Origin: Pseudomarimonas sp964350895
Lineage (GTDB): Bacteria; Pseudomonadota; Gammaproteobacteria; Xanthomonadales; Xanthomonadaceae
Assembly (NCBI GenBank): GCA_964350895.1
Contig: CAYGMG010000076.1
Location: forward strand, 1-17,755
DNA: 17,755 nucleotides
Reading direction: 5' to 3'
Of this stretch, positions 1-7,080 are shown one piece after another. The position numbers were made by a program, and so were the translations under genes. Positions within the stretch are counted from its first letter, which is position 1, and every line of letters begins with the position of its first letter. The notes below the pieces were generated by a model, which was given only the letters and a program-made list of their open reading frames with translations, was not told where the DNA came from and did no database searches.

Positions 1-22
1 CGGATACGATCCGCTCCCACAA
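1..22. repeat. REP-like palindrome, cut by the window edge
   Basis: The first 13 bases form a perfect small stem (CGGAT-ACG-ATCCG), followed by CTCCCACAA. On the minus strand this reads TTGTGGGAGCGGAT..., which resembles the GGAG/GTAG-headed REP sequences dispersed in pseudomonad and xanthomonad genomes. It lies downstream of dnaB. Only part may be visible, and no second copy was found in this window, so the class is a guess from form. Confidence 0.35.
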
Positions 23-93
23 CAGCTCGCCGGATTGCCCTGCGAACGGCAGCTTTGCGCCCGAAGCGCTCTCCGCCTCCAGCGCAGCGCTGC

Positions 94-1494
94 CTATTCG
101 AAGCTGCCGCTGTAGGACTCCGATGCGTAGTTGTCAAAGCGCGTGTACTGGCCGTTGAAGACCAGCTTGAGCATGCCGGTGGGGCCGTTACGCTGTTTGC
201 CGATGATGATCTCGGCCAGGCCCTTGTCCGGCGAATCCTGGTTGTAGTAATCGTCGCGGTAGATGAAGACGATGACGTCGGCATCCTGCTCGATACCTCC
301 GGACTCGCGCAGGTCGGACATTACCGGGCGCTTGTCGGTGCGCTGTTCAAGCGAGCGGTTGAGCTGGGAGAGCGCGATCACCGGGCAGTTCAGCTCCTTG
401 GCCAGGGCCTTGAGCGAGCGCGAGATCTCGGCGATCTCGGTGGCGCGGTTTTCCTTGTTGCCGGGCACCTGCATCAGCTGCAGGTAGTCGATCACGATCA
501 GCGACAGGCCGCCGTGCTCGCGGGCCAGCCGGCGGGCGCGCGAGCGCAGTTCGGTAGGCGACAGGGCCGGGGTGTCGTCGATGAAGATCTTGGCTTCGGC
601 AAGCAGGGTGATCGCATGGCTGACCCGCGACCAGTCCTCATCCTCGAGCTGGCCGGTGCGCAGCGACTGGGCATTGATCCGGCCGAGCGAGGAGATCAGG
701 CGGAAGGCCAGCTGGGAGGCCGACATTTCCATTGAGAACACGGCTACCGCACGCTTGGTCTTGAGCGCGGCGTATTCGGCCATGTTCAGCGCCAGCGCGG
801 TCTTGCCCATCGAGGGGCGCGCCGCGAGGATGATCAGGTCCGAGGGCTGCAGGCCGGTGGTGCGGGCGTCGAAGTCGCGGAAACCGGTCGGCACGCCGGT
901 GACCTCGCCCTTGTTCTCGTAGCGCTCCTGGAGCACCCGGAAGGCGTCCTTGACCGCGGACTTGATGGCGACGAACTGCTTCTTGCCGCGGGCGCCGGCC
1001 TCGGCGATCTCGAACACCGATTTCTCCGCCGACTCGAGCAGCTCGCGCGAGGCGCGGCCCTCGGGCTGGAAGCCGTCGTTGGCGATCTGGGTGCCGACGT
1101 CGATCAGCTGGCGCAGCACCGACTTCTCGCGGACGATCTCGGCATAGGCGGCGATGTTCGCCGCGCTCGGCGTGGTACTAGCCAGTTCGATGACGTAGGA
1201 CGAGCCGCCGACCTGCTCGGACAGGCCGTGGCGGTCGAAGTACTCGCCAAGGGTCACCGCATCGCAGGGCTGCTGATCGCCGGCAAGGGTGCCGATGGCG
1301 CGGAAGATCAGCCGGTGGTCGTGGCGGTAGAAGTCCTCCTCGACCAGCTTGTCGGCAATCTGGTCCCAGGCTCGCTCGTTGAGCATCAGGCCGCCGAGTA
1401 CGGCCTGCTCTGCCTCGACCGAGTTGGGCGGCACACGCAGCGCGTCGACCTGACTGTCACGATCAGGACGTTGGCGGGTAAAGACGGCGGCCAT
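94..1494 (-). CDS. dnaB: Replicative DNA helicase DnaB
   Basis: Hexameric 5'-3' helicase that unwinds DNA ahead of the replisome and recruits primase. The 466-aa product has the usual family length. The N-terminal DnaB domain starts near residue 22 (PPNSVEAEQAVLGG). The RecA-like C-terminal domain carries Walker A (ARPSMGKT, 225-232), the catalytic glutamate in FSMEM (E255), Walker B (IVIDYLQLM, D336), the sensor ALSQLNR (Q377) and the arginine-finger segment GKQRNGPTG (R435). The frame stays open a further 191 codons upstream, but that part is arginine-rich, runs through a repeat element and has no DnaB similarity. I therefore start at the ATG giving MAAVFTRQ, with a modest AAGGA about 13 nt upstream. 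It appears to be transcribed alone. Confidence 0.97.
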   Translation of the reverse strand: MAAVFTRQRPDRDSQVDALRVPPNSVEAEQAVLGGLMLNERAWDQIADKLVEEDFYRHDHRLIFRAIGTLAGDQQPCDAVTLGEYFDRHGLSEQVGGSSYVIELASTTPSAANIAAYAEIVREKSVLRQLIDVGTQIANDGFQPEGRASRELLESAEKSVFEIAEAGARGKKQFVAIKSAVKDAFRVLQERYENKGEVTGVPTGFRDFDARTTGLQPSDLIILAARPSMGKTALALNMAEYAALKTKRAVAVFSMEMSASQLAFRLISSLGRINAQSLRTGQLEDEDWSRVSHAITLLAEAKIFIDDTPALSPTELRSRARRLAREHGGLSLIVIDYLQLMQVPGNKENRATEIAEISRSLKALAKELNCPVIALSQLNRSLEQRTDKRPVMSDLRESGGIEQDADVIVFIYRDDYYNQDSPDKGLAEIIIGKQRNGPTGMLKLVFNGQYTRFDNYASESYSGSFE

Positions 1495-1684
1495 GGGCTG
1501 GGCGGGTTCCTTGCGCACTGCGCGGTAAAGAGGCGGGATGGTACGTCGATCAGGCGCGTAGGCGTTGCGCATAAGCCTGTGGATAGCCGGTGGGCATCTC
1601 AGGAACTGCGACGCCGGCCGGTCGAGGAGCGCATCCTGCACAGATCCAAGCCCTTGAGGGCCAAGGCTATGACCGGCCCGGCGG
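1495..1684. other. dnaB upstream region with a DnaA-box-like site
   Basis: No convincing gene is present. On the minus strand it is the leader of dnaB. The nonamer at 1578-1586 (TGTGGATAG; minus strand CTATCCACA) differs from the DnaA box TTATCCACA at one position. No clear -35/-10 pair was found. Confidence 0.35.
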
Positions 1685-1850
1685 CTAGTGTCCTGTCCCG
1701 GAAGTACATCGCAGAATTCGCTCGGTCTGCGCCGCCGATGCTGCGTTCCTCGTCGTCGCCATAGCGCTGCTATGCCTCCTTCTCGCGCCTTGCCTCGACG
1801 ACGCATCCGCGTCGCGACTTCAACAACATACTTCCGGGACAGGACACTAG
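1685..1850. mobile_element. 166-bp palindromic MITE-like element with 22-bp perfect inverted ends
   Basis: The ends at 1685-1706 and 1829-1850 are perfect inverted repeats of 22 bp; each begins CTAGTGTCCTGTCCC when read inward. A second palindrome at 1760-1774 (CATAGC-GCT-GCTATG) sits on the same dyad centre as the outer repeats (about 1767), so the whole unit could fold into one long interrupted hairpin. Both ends carry CTAG. If TA is the target duplication the element proper is GTGTCC...GGACAC, which is the style of IS630/Tc1-mariner elements (inference). It is too short to encode a transposase, so it would depend on one elsewhere. It lies in the spacer between the beta-helix gene and dnaB and interrupts neither. 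Confidence 0.75.
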
Positions 1851-1891
1851 CTTCTGCGGACAGGCGAGAGCCGCGCAATTTGCTGCCGCCA

Positions 1892-3343
1892 TCAGCGCTG
1901 CTCGAAGCCGTCGGCAAACAGCCGATCGGGATCGGCCGGCTCCAGCGCGCCAAGGCTGGGCGCCAGCGGCCGTGGATCGCCCAGCAGGTCGTCGGCGGGC
2001 ATCGCCTCCGGCAACGCCTGGCCGACCCCGGCCCCGCCCGGCGCCGGCCGGCCGAAGCGCTCGGCAAGATCGACGAAGACCCCTGCGATCCGCGTCTGTC
2101 CGCCGGCGAACTGGGCGCTGCCCGGCTGCCACACGGGCGTCACCAGGCCCGCCTGGCCGGGCAGCAGCGGATCACCGCGCACCGGCTCCGGATCGTCCTC
2201 GGGATTGATCAGATCGGCCGGGTTGCTGGGTAGCGCATTGCCGCCATTGAACACCAGGTTGCGTTGGAACACGACGCTGGCGGTATCGGCCGGCGGCGTG
2301 GTCGAGAAGCGCTGCATGCTGCCGGCAGGGTCGGACCAGATGTTGTTCTGCACCGACAGCCCCTGCATCACCGGATTGCTGCCCTCGCGGTTGAAGCGGA
2401 ACGCGTAGGCATTGCCGGGCAGGTCGCCGACCACGCTGTTGGCGCGGTAGATGACGTCGCGGCAGCCCTTGACGCCATAGGCCGCGCGGATCGGGTTGCC
2501 GCTATTGCCCAGGAACAGATTGTTCTCGATCAGCAGGTCGAAGGCCTCGAAGTTGGCCGTGCCGTCCTCGCCGCAGAGCACGAAGTTGCTGCCGGCCGAC
2601 CCCTGCCAGTTGAAGAACAGGTTGCGCCGGATGCGCACGTCGCTGCTGCCGGTGATGCCGTCGCTGCTGCCGTTGGAGTCCTTGACCACGATATAGGCCG
2701 AGGTGTCATTGGCATTGCTGCGCCCTGATGCAGCGAAGTCGTTGAAGAACACATTGCCCTCGACCAGCACGTCGGTGACGCTGTTGATGTCGATGTGCTC
2801 GTCGCTGCCCTGCTGGTTGTAGAACAGGTTGCCGAGCACGCGGATGCCCTCGGCGCCGTTGTTGATCTTCAGCAGGTCGTTGTTGAAGCTGTCGTGGATC
2901 AGGTTGTCGCGCAGGGTGACGTTGCGGGTCGGCTGGCCGCCGCTGGCCTGAAGCTGGATCACCAGCCCACCCGCGCCGGGTCCGTCATGGGCGATGTCGA
3001 AGCCCTCGATGACGATGCCATCGACACCCACGGTGTCGCTGAACACGGTGAGCACGGTGGCGTTGTGACGCAGCTGGGCGCGATACGGCTCCGCCGAGCG
3101 AATCGTGACCGGCGGGTCGAAGCTGCCGCGGATCCGGATGCGGCCGTCGTAGCGGCCCGCTCCGACCAGCACCAGATCGCCCGCCGCCGCGCGATCCAGG
3201 GCATAGGTGATGGTCGCGAAGGGCTCGGCCAGTGTTCCGCGGCCGGGGGCGTCGACGCCGTCGGTCGCCACGTGCAGGGTGTCCTGCGCCGCGAGCGGCA
3301 GGCTGAGCAAGGCGAACAACAAGGCAAAGATCGATCCGTACAT
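1892..3343 (-). CDS. Secreted right-handed parallel beta-helix protein with a DGFE tail
   Basis: A 483-aa exported protein. The first ~19 residues (MYGSIFALLFALLSLPLAA) are a Sec signal peptide. The next segment (GTLAEPFATITYALDRA, then AAGDLVLVGAGRYDG) is the typical opening of parallel beta-helix proteins. Repeated rungs follow, with recurring N-L-F/N-x-F steps (LRDNLIHDS, VLGNLFYNQ, VEGNVFFND, IRRNLFFNW, IENNLFLGN), as in polysaccharide lyases and other pectate-lyase-like folds. I cannot identify catalytic residues, so the substrate is unknown. The C-terminus is low-complexity and Pro/Gly-rich and ends LFADGFEQR, a tail I recognise on exported proteins of Xanthomonadales. I chose the ATG with GGAG (3350-3353) six bases upstream over an in-frame GTG four codons earlier. 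Confidence 0.85.
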   Translation of the reverse strand: MYGSIFALLFALLSLPLAAQDTLHVATDGVDAPGRGTLAEPFATITYALDRAAAGDLVLVGAGRYDGRIRIRGSFDPPVTIRSAEPYRAQLRHNATVLTVFSDTVGVDGIVIEGFDIAHDGPGAGGLVIQLQASGGQPTRNVTLRDNLIHDSFNNDLLKINNGAEGIRVLGNLFYNQQGSDEHIDINSVTDVLVEGNVFFNDFAASGRSNANDTSAYIVVKDSNGSSDGITGSSDVRIRRNLFFNWQGSAGSNFVLCGEDGTANFEAFDLLIENNLFLGNSGNPIRAAYGVKGCRDVIYRANSVVGDLPGNAYAFRFNREGSNPVMQGLSVQNNIWSDPAGSMQRFSTTPPADTASVVFQRNLVFNGGNALPSNPADLINPEDDPEPVRGDPLLPGQAGLVTPVWQPGSAQFAGGQTRIAGVFVDLAERFGRPAPGGAGVGQALPEAMPADDLLGDPRPLAPSLGALEPADPDRLFADGFEQR

Positions 3344-3349
3344 CGGTGT

Positions 3350-3353
3350 CTCC
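3350..3353 (-). promoter_or_regulatory. Ribosome binding site deciding the start of the beta-helix gene
   Basis: GGAG on the minus strand lies 6 nt before the ATG at 3341-3343. It overlaps the alternative in-frame GTG at 3353-3355, which makes that earlier start unlikely. Confidence 0.6.
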
Positions 3354-3482
3354 ACGCAGCTGCGGGCAGTGTCCTACAGCGCGCCGCCATGCGCCCACCG
3401 TCGGTCGGCGCGGTTCACCGCTGCGCGGTGGACAGGCAGCGCTGCGCCACTGAGCCAGGCGTTGCCGCGTATCGCTGCGGAC

Positions 3483-3995
3483 TCAACGATCTCCGGCGTC
3501 GGTCATGTTGGCGTCGCGCCGGTCGACATCGCGCTTGCCGCCGCGCTTGGCGACCAGCTCGACGCGCTCGATGACGATCTCGTGGGACAGCGCCTTGCAC
3601 ATGTCATAGACCGTCAGCGCCGCTACGCTGGCCCCGGTCAGCGCCTCCATCTCGATGCCGGTTCGATAGCTGGCGCGCGCTTCGCAGTCGATCCGCAAGG
3701 CGCTGTCGTCCTCCCACTCGATGCGGATGCGACAGCCCTCAAGCGGCAGCGGATGACAGAACGGGATGAGCTCATGGGTGCGCTTGACCGCCATGGTGCC
3801 GGCGATGATCGCGGTATCGATCACCGCGCCCTTGGCCACCCGCAGTCCGTCTTCGCGCAGCTGGGCGGCGACTGCCGGCGGAAAGCGCACCCGCGCCGCG
3901 GCGTGCGCCGTGCGCCGGGTGACCGGCTTGTCGCCGACGTCGACCATGGTCGGGCGCTGGGCCGCATCGACGTGGGTGAGCGTGGGCTTGCTCAT
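3483..3995 (-). CDS. moaC: Cyclic pyranopterin monophosphate synthase MoaC
   Basis: Converts 3',8-cyclo-7,8-dihydro-GTP, made by MoaA, into cyclic pyranopterin monophosphate: the second step of molybdenum cofactor synthesis in the cytoplasm. The 170-aa product is of normal length. Near-diagnostic motifs are TMVDVGDK (16-23), KGAVIDTAIIAGTMAVKRT (55-73), ELIPFCHPLPL (75-85), RTGIEMEALT (111-120) and YDMCKA (130-135), the last holding the catalytic Asp131 and Lys134. The usual KSGGKSG end is altered to KRGGKR and is followed by a charged tail of about 15 residues. The ATG is preceded by GGGAG at 7 nt and overlaps the TGA of the metallo-hydrolase gene by four bases, indicating translational coupling. 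No other moa gene is in the window. Confidence 0.96.
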   Translation of the reverse strand: MSKPTLTHVDAAQRPTMVDVGDKPVTRRTAHAAARVRFPPAVAAQLREDGLRVAKGAVIDTAIIAGTMAVKRTHELIPFCHPLPLEGCRIRIEWEDDSALRIDCEARASYRTGIEMEALTGASVAALTVYDMCKALSHEIVIERVELVAKRGGKRDVDRRDANMTDAGDR

Positions 3996-4738
3996 GGTGG
4001 ATCTCCCGGGGCTTGCAGCTCGAACGAGTCGCCAGGGCGGGCCACCCGGTAGCCGCGCGCGGCCAGTGCCTCGCCGTCCGCGGCCGAGCCATAGTGGTAG
4101 AGCACCCACTGCTGGCGCCACGCGTCCGGATACTCGCGCTCGATGTCGTCGATCCCCGTGTGCGAAGGGTTGCCGTGCAGGGCGCAGTCGTGGGCGAGCA
4201 GCACCTCCGGCGCGGCAAAGCGCCTGAGCTGCTCGGGCACCGGGCGGGTATCGCCGGTGAACACGAAGCTCCCCGCCAGCGCCACGCCAAACGAGGTGTT
4301 GGCATCATGGTGGCGGGTCGGGAACACATCGAACCAGCGGCCGCCGTGCCAGAAGCCGCGCTGGCAGGGAATCAGCCGCACGCCGTCCCAGTAGTTGACC
4401 CCGCCCTCGGCCAGCACGCCCGGGTAGTCGGCCACCCGCGCCTGGATCAGCGGCACCAGGGCGGCATGGCAGTACAGCCGGATCTGGCCGCTGAGCGCCG
4501 GGTCGAAGAAGCTGCCGAAGAACCAGCGCTCCATCCCGGCGACATGATCGAAGTGGGTGTGGGTGAGGTAGATGGCTCGGGGCGGGCCGCCGTAATGGGC
4601 AAGATAGGCGCTCAGCGCTTCCGCGCCGCAGTCGATCATCAGCTCGGGCTGGCCGTCGCGCTCGAGCACCACCGAGGACGAGCCCAGCTCGGTGGCCTGG
4701 GCGCCACCGACGCCGAGAAAGCGCAGCTGCCAGCTCAT
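3992..4738 (-). CDS. MBL-fold (RNase Z-like) metallo-hydrolase
   Basis: A 248-aa single-domain metallo-beta-lactamase-fold protein without a signal peptide, so probably cytoplasmic. The metal-binding signature is clear: HTHFDH (H60, H62, D64, H65), a third-motif histidine in TRHHD (H143/H144), an aspartate in FTGDTRP (D163), and C-terminal histidines in LLAHDCALH (H183) and VLYHYG (H215). This spacing is that of the RNase Z / phosphodiesterase-like branch, so cleavage of a phosphodiester is plausible, but the substrate is not deducible. It starts inside the last codons of kdkA (ATGA overlap, 4735-4738) and ends inside the start of moaC (ATGA, 3992-3995). It is therefore the coupled middle gene of a three-gene unit. 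Confidence 0.88.
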   Translation of the reverse strand: MSWQLRFLGVGGAQATELGSSSVVLERDGQPELMIDCGAEALSAYLAHYGGPPRAIYLTHTHFDHVAGMERWFFGSFFDPALSGQIRLYCHAALVPLIQARVADYPGVLAEGGVNYWDGVRLIPCQRGFWHGGRWFDVFPTRHHDANTSFGVALAGSFVFTGDTRPVPEQLRRFAAPEVLLAHDCALHGNPSHTGIDDIEREYPDAWRQQWVLYHYGSAADGEALAARGYRVARPGDSFELQAPGDPP

Positions 4739-5463
4739 CGGCCGCGCTCCACCGCGGCCTCATGCGCGACGCACAGGCGCTGCCAGGCGGCCGGTCCGGC
4801 AGGCTGTGCGAGCGCGCCGAGCTTGGCCCAGGAGCGCTGCAGGCGGGCCAGCCGCGAGGCCCACCAGCCGGCTGCGGGCCGGCGCAGCCGGCCGCGGTCG
4901 AAGTCGATCAGCCACCACTGGCCGTCTCGGTCCAACATGATGTTATGGGCGTTGAGATCAGCGTGGCAGACGCCCTGCAGATGGAAGCGCGCCAATGTCC
5001 GGCCCAGCTCGTCGAGCGCGGCGGCGTCATCGAGGATGCCGGGCAGCAGTTCGGCAAGCGTTTTCGCGGCCGCGATCTCCAGAGTCAGCAGGTCAGCGCG
5101 ATAGCGCAGCGCATCGCAGCGGACGTAGCGCGCTGCCAGCGGCGCCGGCACCGGCAGGCCGAGCGCGGCCAGCTGCGCCAGCAGGCGGAACTCGCGAAAG
5201 CTGCGGGTGCGCGCCGCGCCAGCCCACAGGTAGCGGTCGCGGCTGAGCCGCGCCATCGCGCCGCCGCGCCGATAGTGGCGGAGCACCGCCACGCCGGCCG
5301 GCGTCTGCACCCGCCACACCGCACCGCGTCCCCCGCGGCTGCCGTCAGCTGAATGATTGGGCGCGAACCAGGCTTCGTCGACTTGTGGCAGCCGCTGCTG
5401 GTCGAACACAATCGCGCCTTGCGCTGTGTTGACGCACTGGGCGTCCACCGCTGTTAGCTGCAT
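4735..5463 (-). CDS. kdkA: 3-deoxy-D-manno-octulosonic acid (Kdo) kinase
   Basis: Phosphorylates the Kdo residue of the inner LPS core on the cytoplasmic face of the inner membrane; a member of the KdkA/WaaP kinase family, 242 aa. Visible features are VLRHYRRGG (60-68), a FREFRLL segment (89-95), the catalytic loop HADLNAHNIMLD (167-178, with Asp169 and Asn174) and the metal-binding IDFDRG (186-191, Asp187). These follow the eukaryotic-like kinase order with the histidine-containing loop of KdkA. It is first in the overlapped unit with the MBL hydrolase and moaC, and its start codon lies back to back with a GT9 heptosyltransferase-like gene, which supports a role in LPS core assembly. Confidence 0.92.
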   Translation of the reverse strand: MQLTAVDAQCVNTAQGAIVFDQQRLPQVDEAWFAPNHSADGSRGGRGAVWRVQTPAGVAVLRHYRRGGAMARLSRDRYLWAGAARTRSFREFRLLAQLAALGLPVPAPLAARYVRCDALRYRADLLTLEIAAAKTLAELLPGILDDAAALDELGRTLARFHLQGVCHADLNAHNIMLDRDGQWWLIDFDRGRLRRPAAGWWASRLARLQRSWAKLGALAQPAGPAAWQRLCVAHEAAVERGR

Positions 5464-5492
5464 GCTGGCGTGCTGTCACTAGGGCCTGCGAC

Positions 5493-5496
5493 GGAG
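5493..5496 (+). promoter_or_regulatory. Ribosome binding site supporting a TTG start
   Basis: GGAG, 6 nt ahead of TTG at 5503-5505. It falls inside the frame that would be translated from the upstream GTG at 5470, which argues for the later start. Confidence 0.5.
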
Positions 5497-5502
5497 TCTA
5501 CC

Positions 5503-6549
5503 TTGCCCCCAAGCGATCTCGCTTCGATCTGCCTGCTGCGCCTGTCGGCGCTCGGCGATGTGACCCATGTGTTGCCCCTTGTTCGCACGCTGCAGGCGCG
5601 CTTTCCGGACACGCCGCTGACCTGGATCATCGGCAAGCTGGAACACAAGCTGGTCGGCGACCTGCCGGGCGTCGAGTTCCTGGTGGTCGACAAGGGCCGC
5701 GGTCTGGCTGCCGCACGCGCGCTGCGTGAAACGCTGTCCGGGCGACGCTTCGAGGTCCTGCTGCAGATGCAGGTCGCGCTGCGCGCCAACCTGCTGTCGA
5801 CCCTGGTCTCCGCAGAGCGCCGGGTCGGCTATGACCGCGCCCGGGCCAAGGATCTGCACGGCCTGGTGATCAACCAGCGCATCGAAGCAGGACCAGGCCA
5901 GCACGTGCTCGACGCCATTTCCAGCTTCGGCACCGCGATCGGCGCGCCGCGCCTTGAAGCGCCACGCTGGGACATTCCGCTGGCGCCGGCTGATCACGCG
6001 TTTGCGGAGTCGGTCCTGCCCGGCGAGCAGCCCACCCTGCTGATCAGCGCCTGCTCCTCGCACGCGCTGCGCAACTGGCATGCCCAAGGTTATGCCGAGA
6101 TCGCTGACCACGCGATCTCACGCGGCTACCGGGTGCTGCTCTGCGGCGGCCGCAGCCAGCTCGAACGTCAGGTTGGCGACGCCATCATCGGCGCCGCGCG
6201 AGGTCCGCTGATCGACCTGATCGGCAAGGACACGCTGAAGCAGCTGATGGCCCTGATGCAACGCGCCAGCATCGTGCTGACCCCCGACTCTGGCCCGATG
6301 CACATGGCCAACGCTGCAGGAACGCGAGTGCTCGGCCTGCATGCCGCCAGCAACCCGCATCGCAGCGGCCCGTACAGCGACCGGCGGTTCTGCGTCGATC
6401 GCTATCCCGAAGCCGCGCGCCGCTTCCTGCGCCGCGATGCCGAGCGCCTGCCCTGGGGCAAGAAGATCGAGTTTCCGGGGGTGATGGATCTGATTGCCGT
6501 GGACGACGTCATCGAGGCCTTCGAGCGGCATCTCGCTACCCCGACCTGA
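5503..6549 (+). CDS. Glycosyltransferase family 9, heptosyltransferase-like
   Basis: A GT9 (ADP-heptose:LPS heptosyltransferase) family enzyme that would add heptose, or a related sugar, to the LPS core; 348 aa, a usual length. The N-terminal Rossmann half carries RLSALGDV (13-20) and the C-terminal half the family signature LTPDSGPMHMANAAG (259-273, Asp262, His267), followed by LGLHAASNPHRSGPYS. I chose a TTG start because GGAG (5493-5496) lies 6 nt before it and the conserved fold begins about eight residues in. An in-frame GTG at 5470 would add 11 residues but has no good ribosome site. It diverges from kdkA with only 39 bp between starts. WaaC, WaaF and WaaQ roles cannot be separated by eye. 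Confidence 0.9.
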   Translation: MPPSDLASICLLRLSALGDVTHVLPLVRTLQARFPDTPLTWIIGKLEHKLVGDLPGVEFLVVDKGRGLAAARALRETLSGRRFEVLLQMQVALRANLLSTLVSAERRVGYDRARAKDLHGLVINQRIEAGPGQHVLDAISSFGTAIGAPRLEAPRWDIPLAPADHAFAESVLPGEQPTLLISACSSHALRNWHAQGYAEIADHAISRGYRVLLCGGRSQLERQVGDAIIGAARGPLIDLIGKDTLKQLMALMQRASIVLTPDSGPMHMANAAGTRVLGLHAASNPHRSGPYSDRRFCVDRYPEAARRFLRRDAERLPWGKKIEFPGVMDLIAVDDVIEAFERHLATPT

Positions 6550-6595
6550 GCGCGCGTAGCTAGGCGCGGGAACGCCAGGTTCAAGGAGCGCAGGC

Positions 6596-7000
6596 TCAGG
6601 ATGCGGAAGCTCGGTAGTCCTGGTAGGACTTTTCCTCGACATAGGTCGAGCCGAGCGCGAGGTTGATGTCCTTCTTGATCCGCGCGCGCTCGTCGTTCTC
6701 GAAATAGACCGCGCGGGCCAGACGGATGAACTCGGCGTCGAAGGCCTGGGCCTTCTCCTTGATCCGGATGTCGTCCTCGATCACCCAGAGCCGCTCGTTA
6801 ACCGCCTTCAGCGCCTCGCGCAGCGCGCGGATGTCCTGAGCGGAAGCCGGATGCGCAGCCCAGGTGGATTCCAGCGCCGCCAGTTCGCGGCGCACGTTGT
6901 CCAGCTTGGCCGGATCGCTCATGCGCTCGGACTTGATCTCGAGGATGGCGATCTTGTCGAGCAACTCGCCAAAGGACACCGGCACCAGGATTTCCGACAC
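6596..7000 (-). CDS. DUF6165 family protein
   Basis: A 134-aa soluble protein of unknown function. The N-terminus (SEILVPVSFGELLDKIAILE) is the hallmark opening of DUF6165, followed by KSERM, a helical acidic/basic middle (LRREL-like, ALREALKAVNERLWVIED) and IKKDINLALGS near the end. It is predicted almost all helical, with no signal peptide or membrane segment. I chose the GTG start at 6998-7000 because GGAG sits 6 nt upstream and family members begin at this point; the frame remains open 25 codons further without family similarity. It lies 80 bp downstream of the aminotransferase gene on the same strand and converges on the GT9 gene 46 bp away. The family is often seen near cell-surface sugar genes, an impression I cannot verify here. 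Confidence 0.82.
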   Translation of the reverse strand: MSEILVPVSFGELLDKIAILEIKSERMSDPAKLDNVRRELAALESTWAAHPASAQDIRALREALKAVNERLWVIEDDIRIKEKAQAFDAEFIRLARAVYFENDERARIKKDINLALGSTYVEEKSYQDYRASAS

Positions 7001-7080
7001 GTCTTGCTCCAACAAGGAAGAACCAGGGCGCATGCTATCCGAGCCGGCGCCGCAGGGCAGCCCATCGGCCGCCACCGTGA

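Noticed and set aside
1495..2067. Long N-terminal extension of the dnaB frame
   Set aside because: The added 191 residues are low-complexity and arginine-rich, run through the MITE-like element and part of the beta-helix gene, and show no DnaB similarity; the ATG at 1494 gives a normal-length protein.
4013..5104. Plus-strand open frame opposite the MBL hydrolase and kdkA
   Set aside because: A shadow of high-GC coding sequence; its composition (Ala, Arg, Gly, His, Gln) has no domain logic and it lies opposite two genes with clear motifs.
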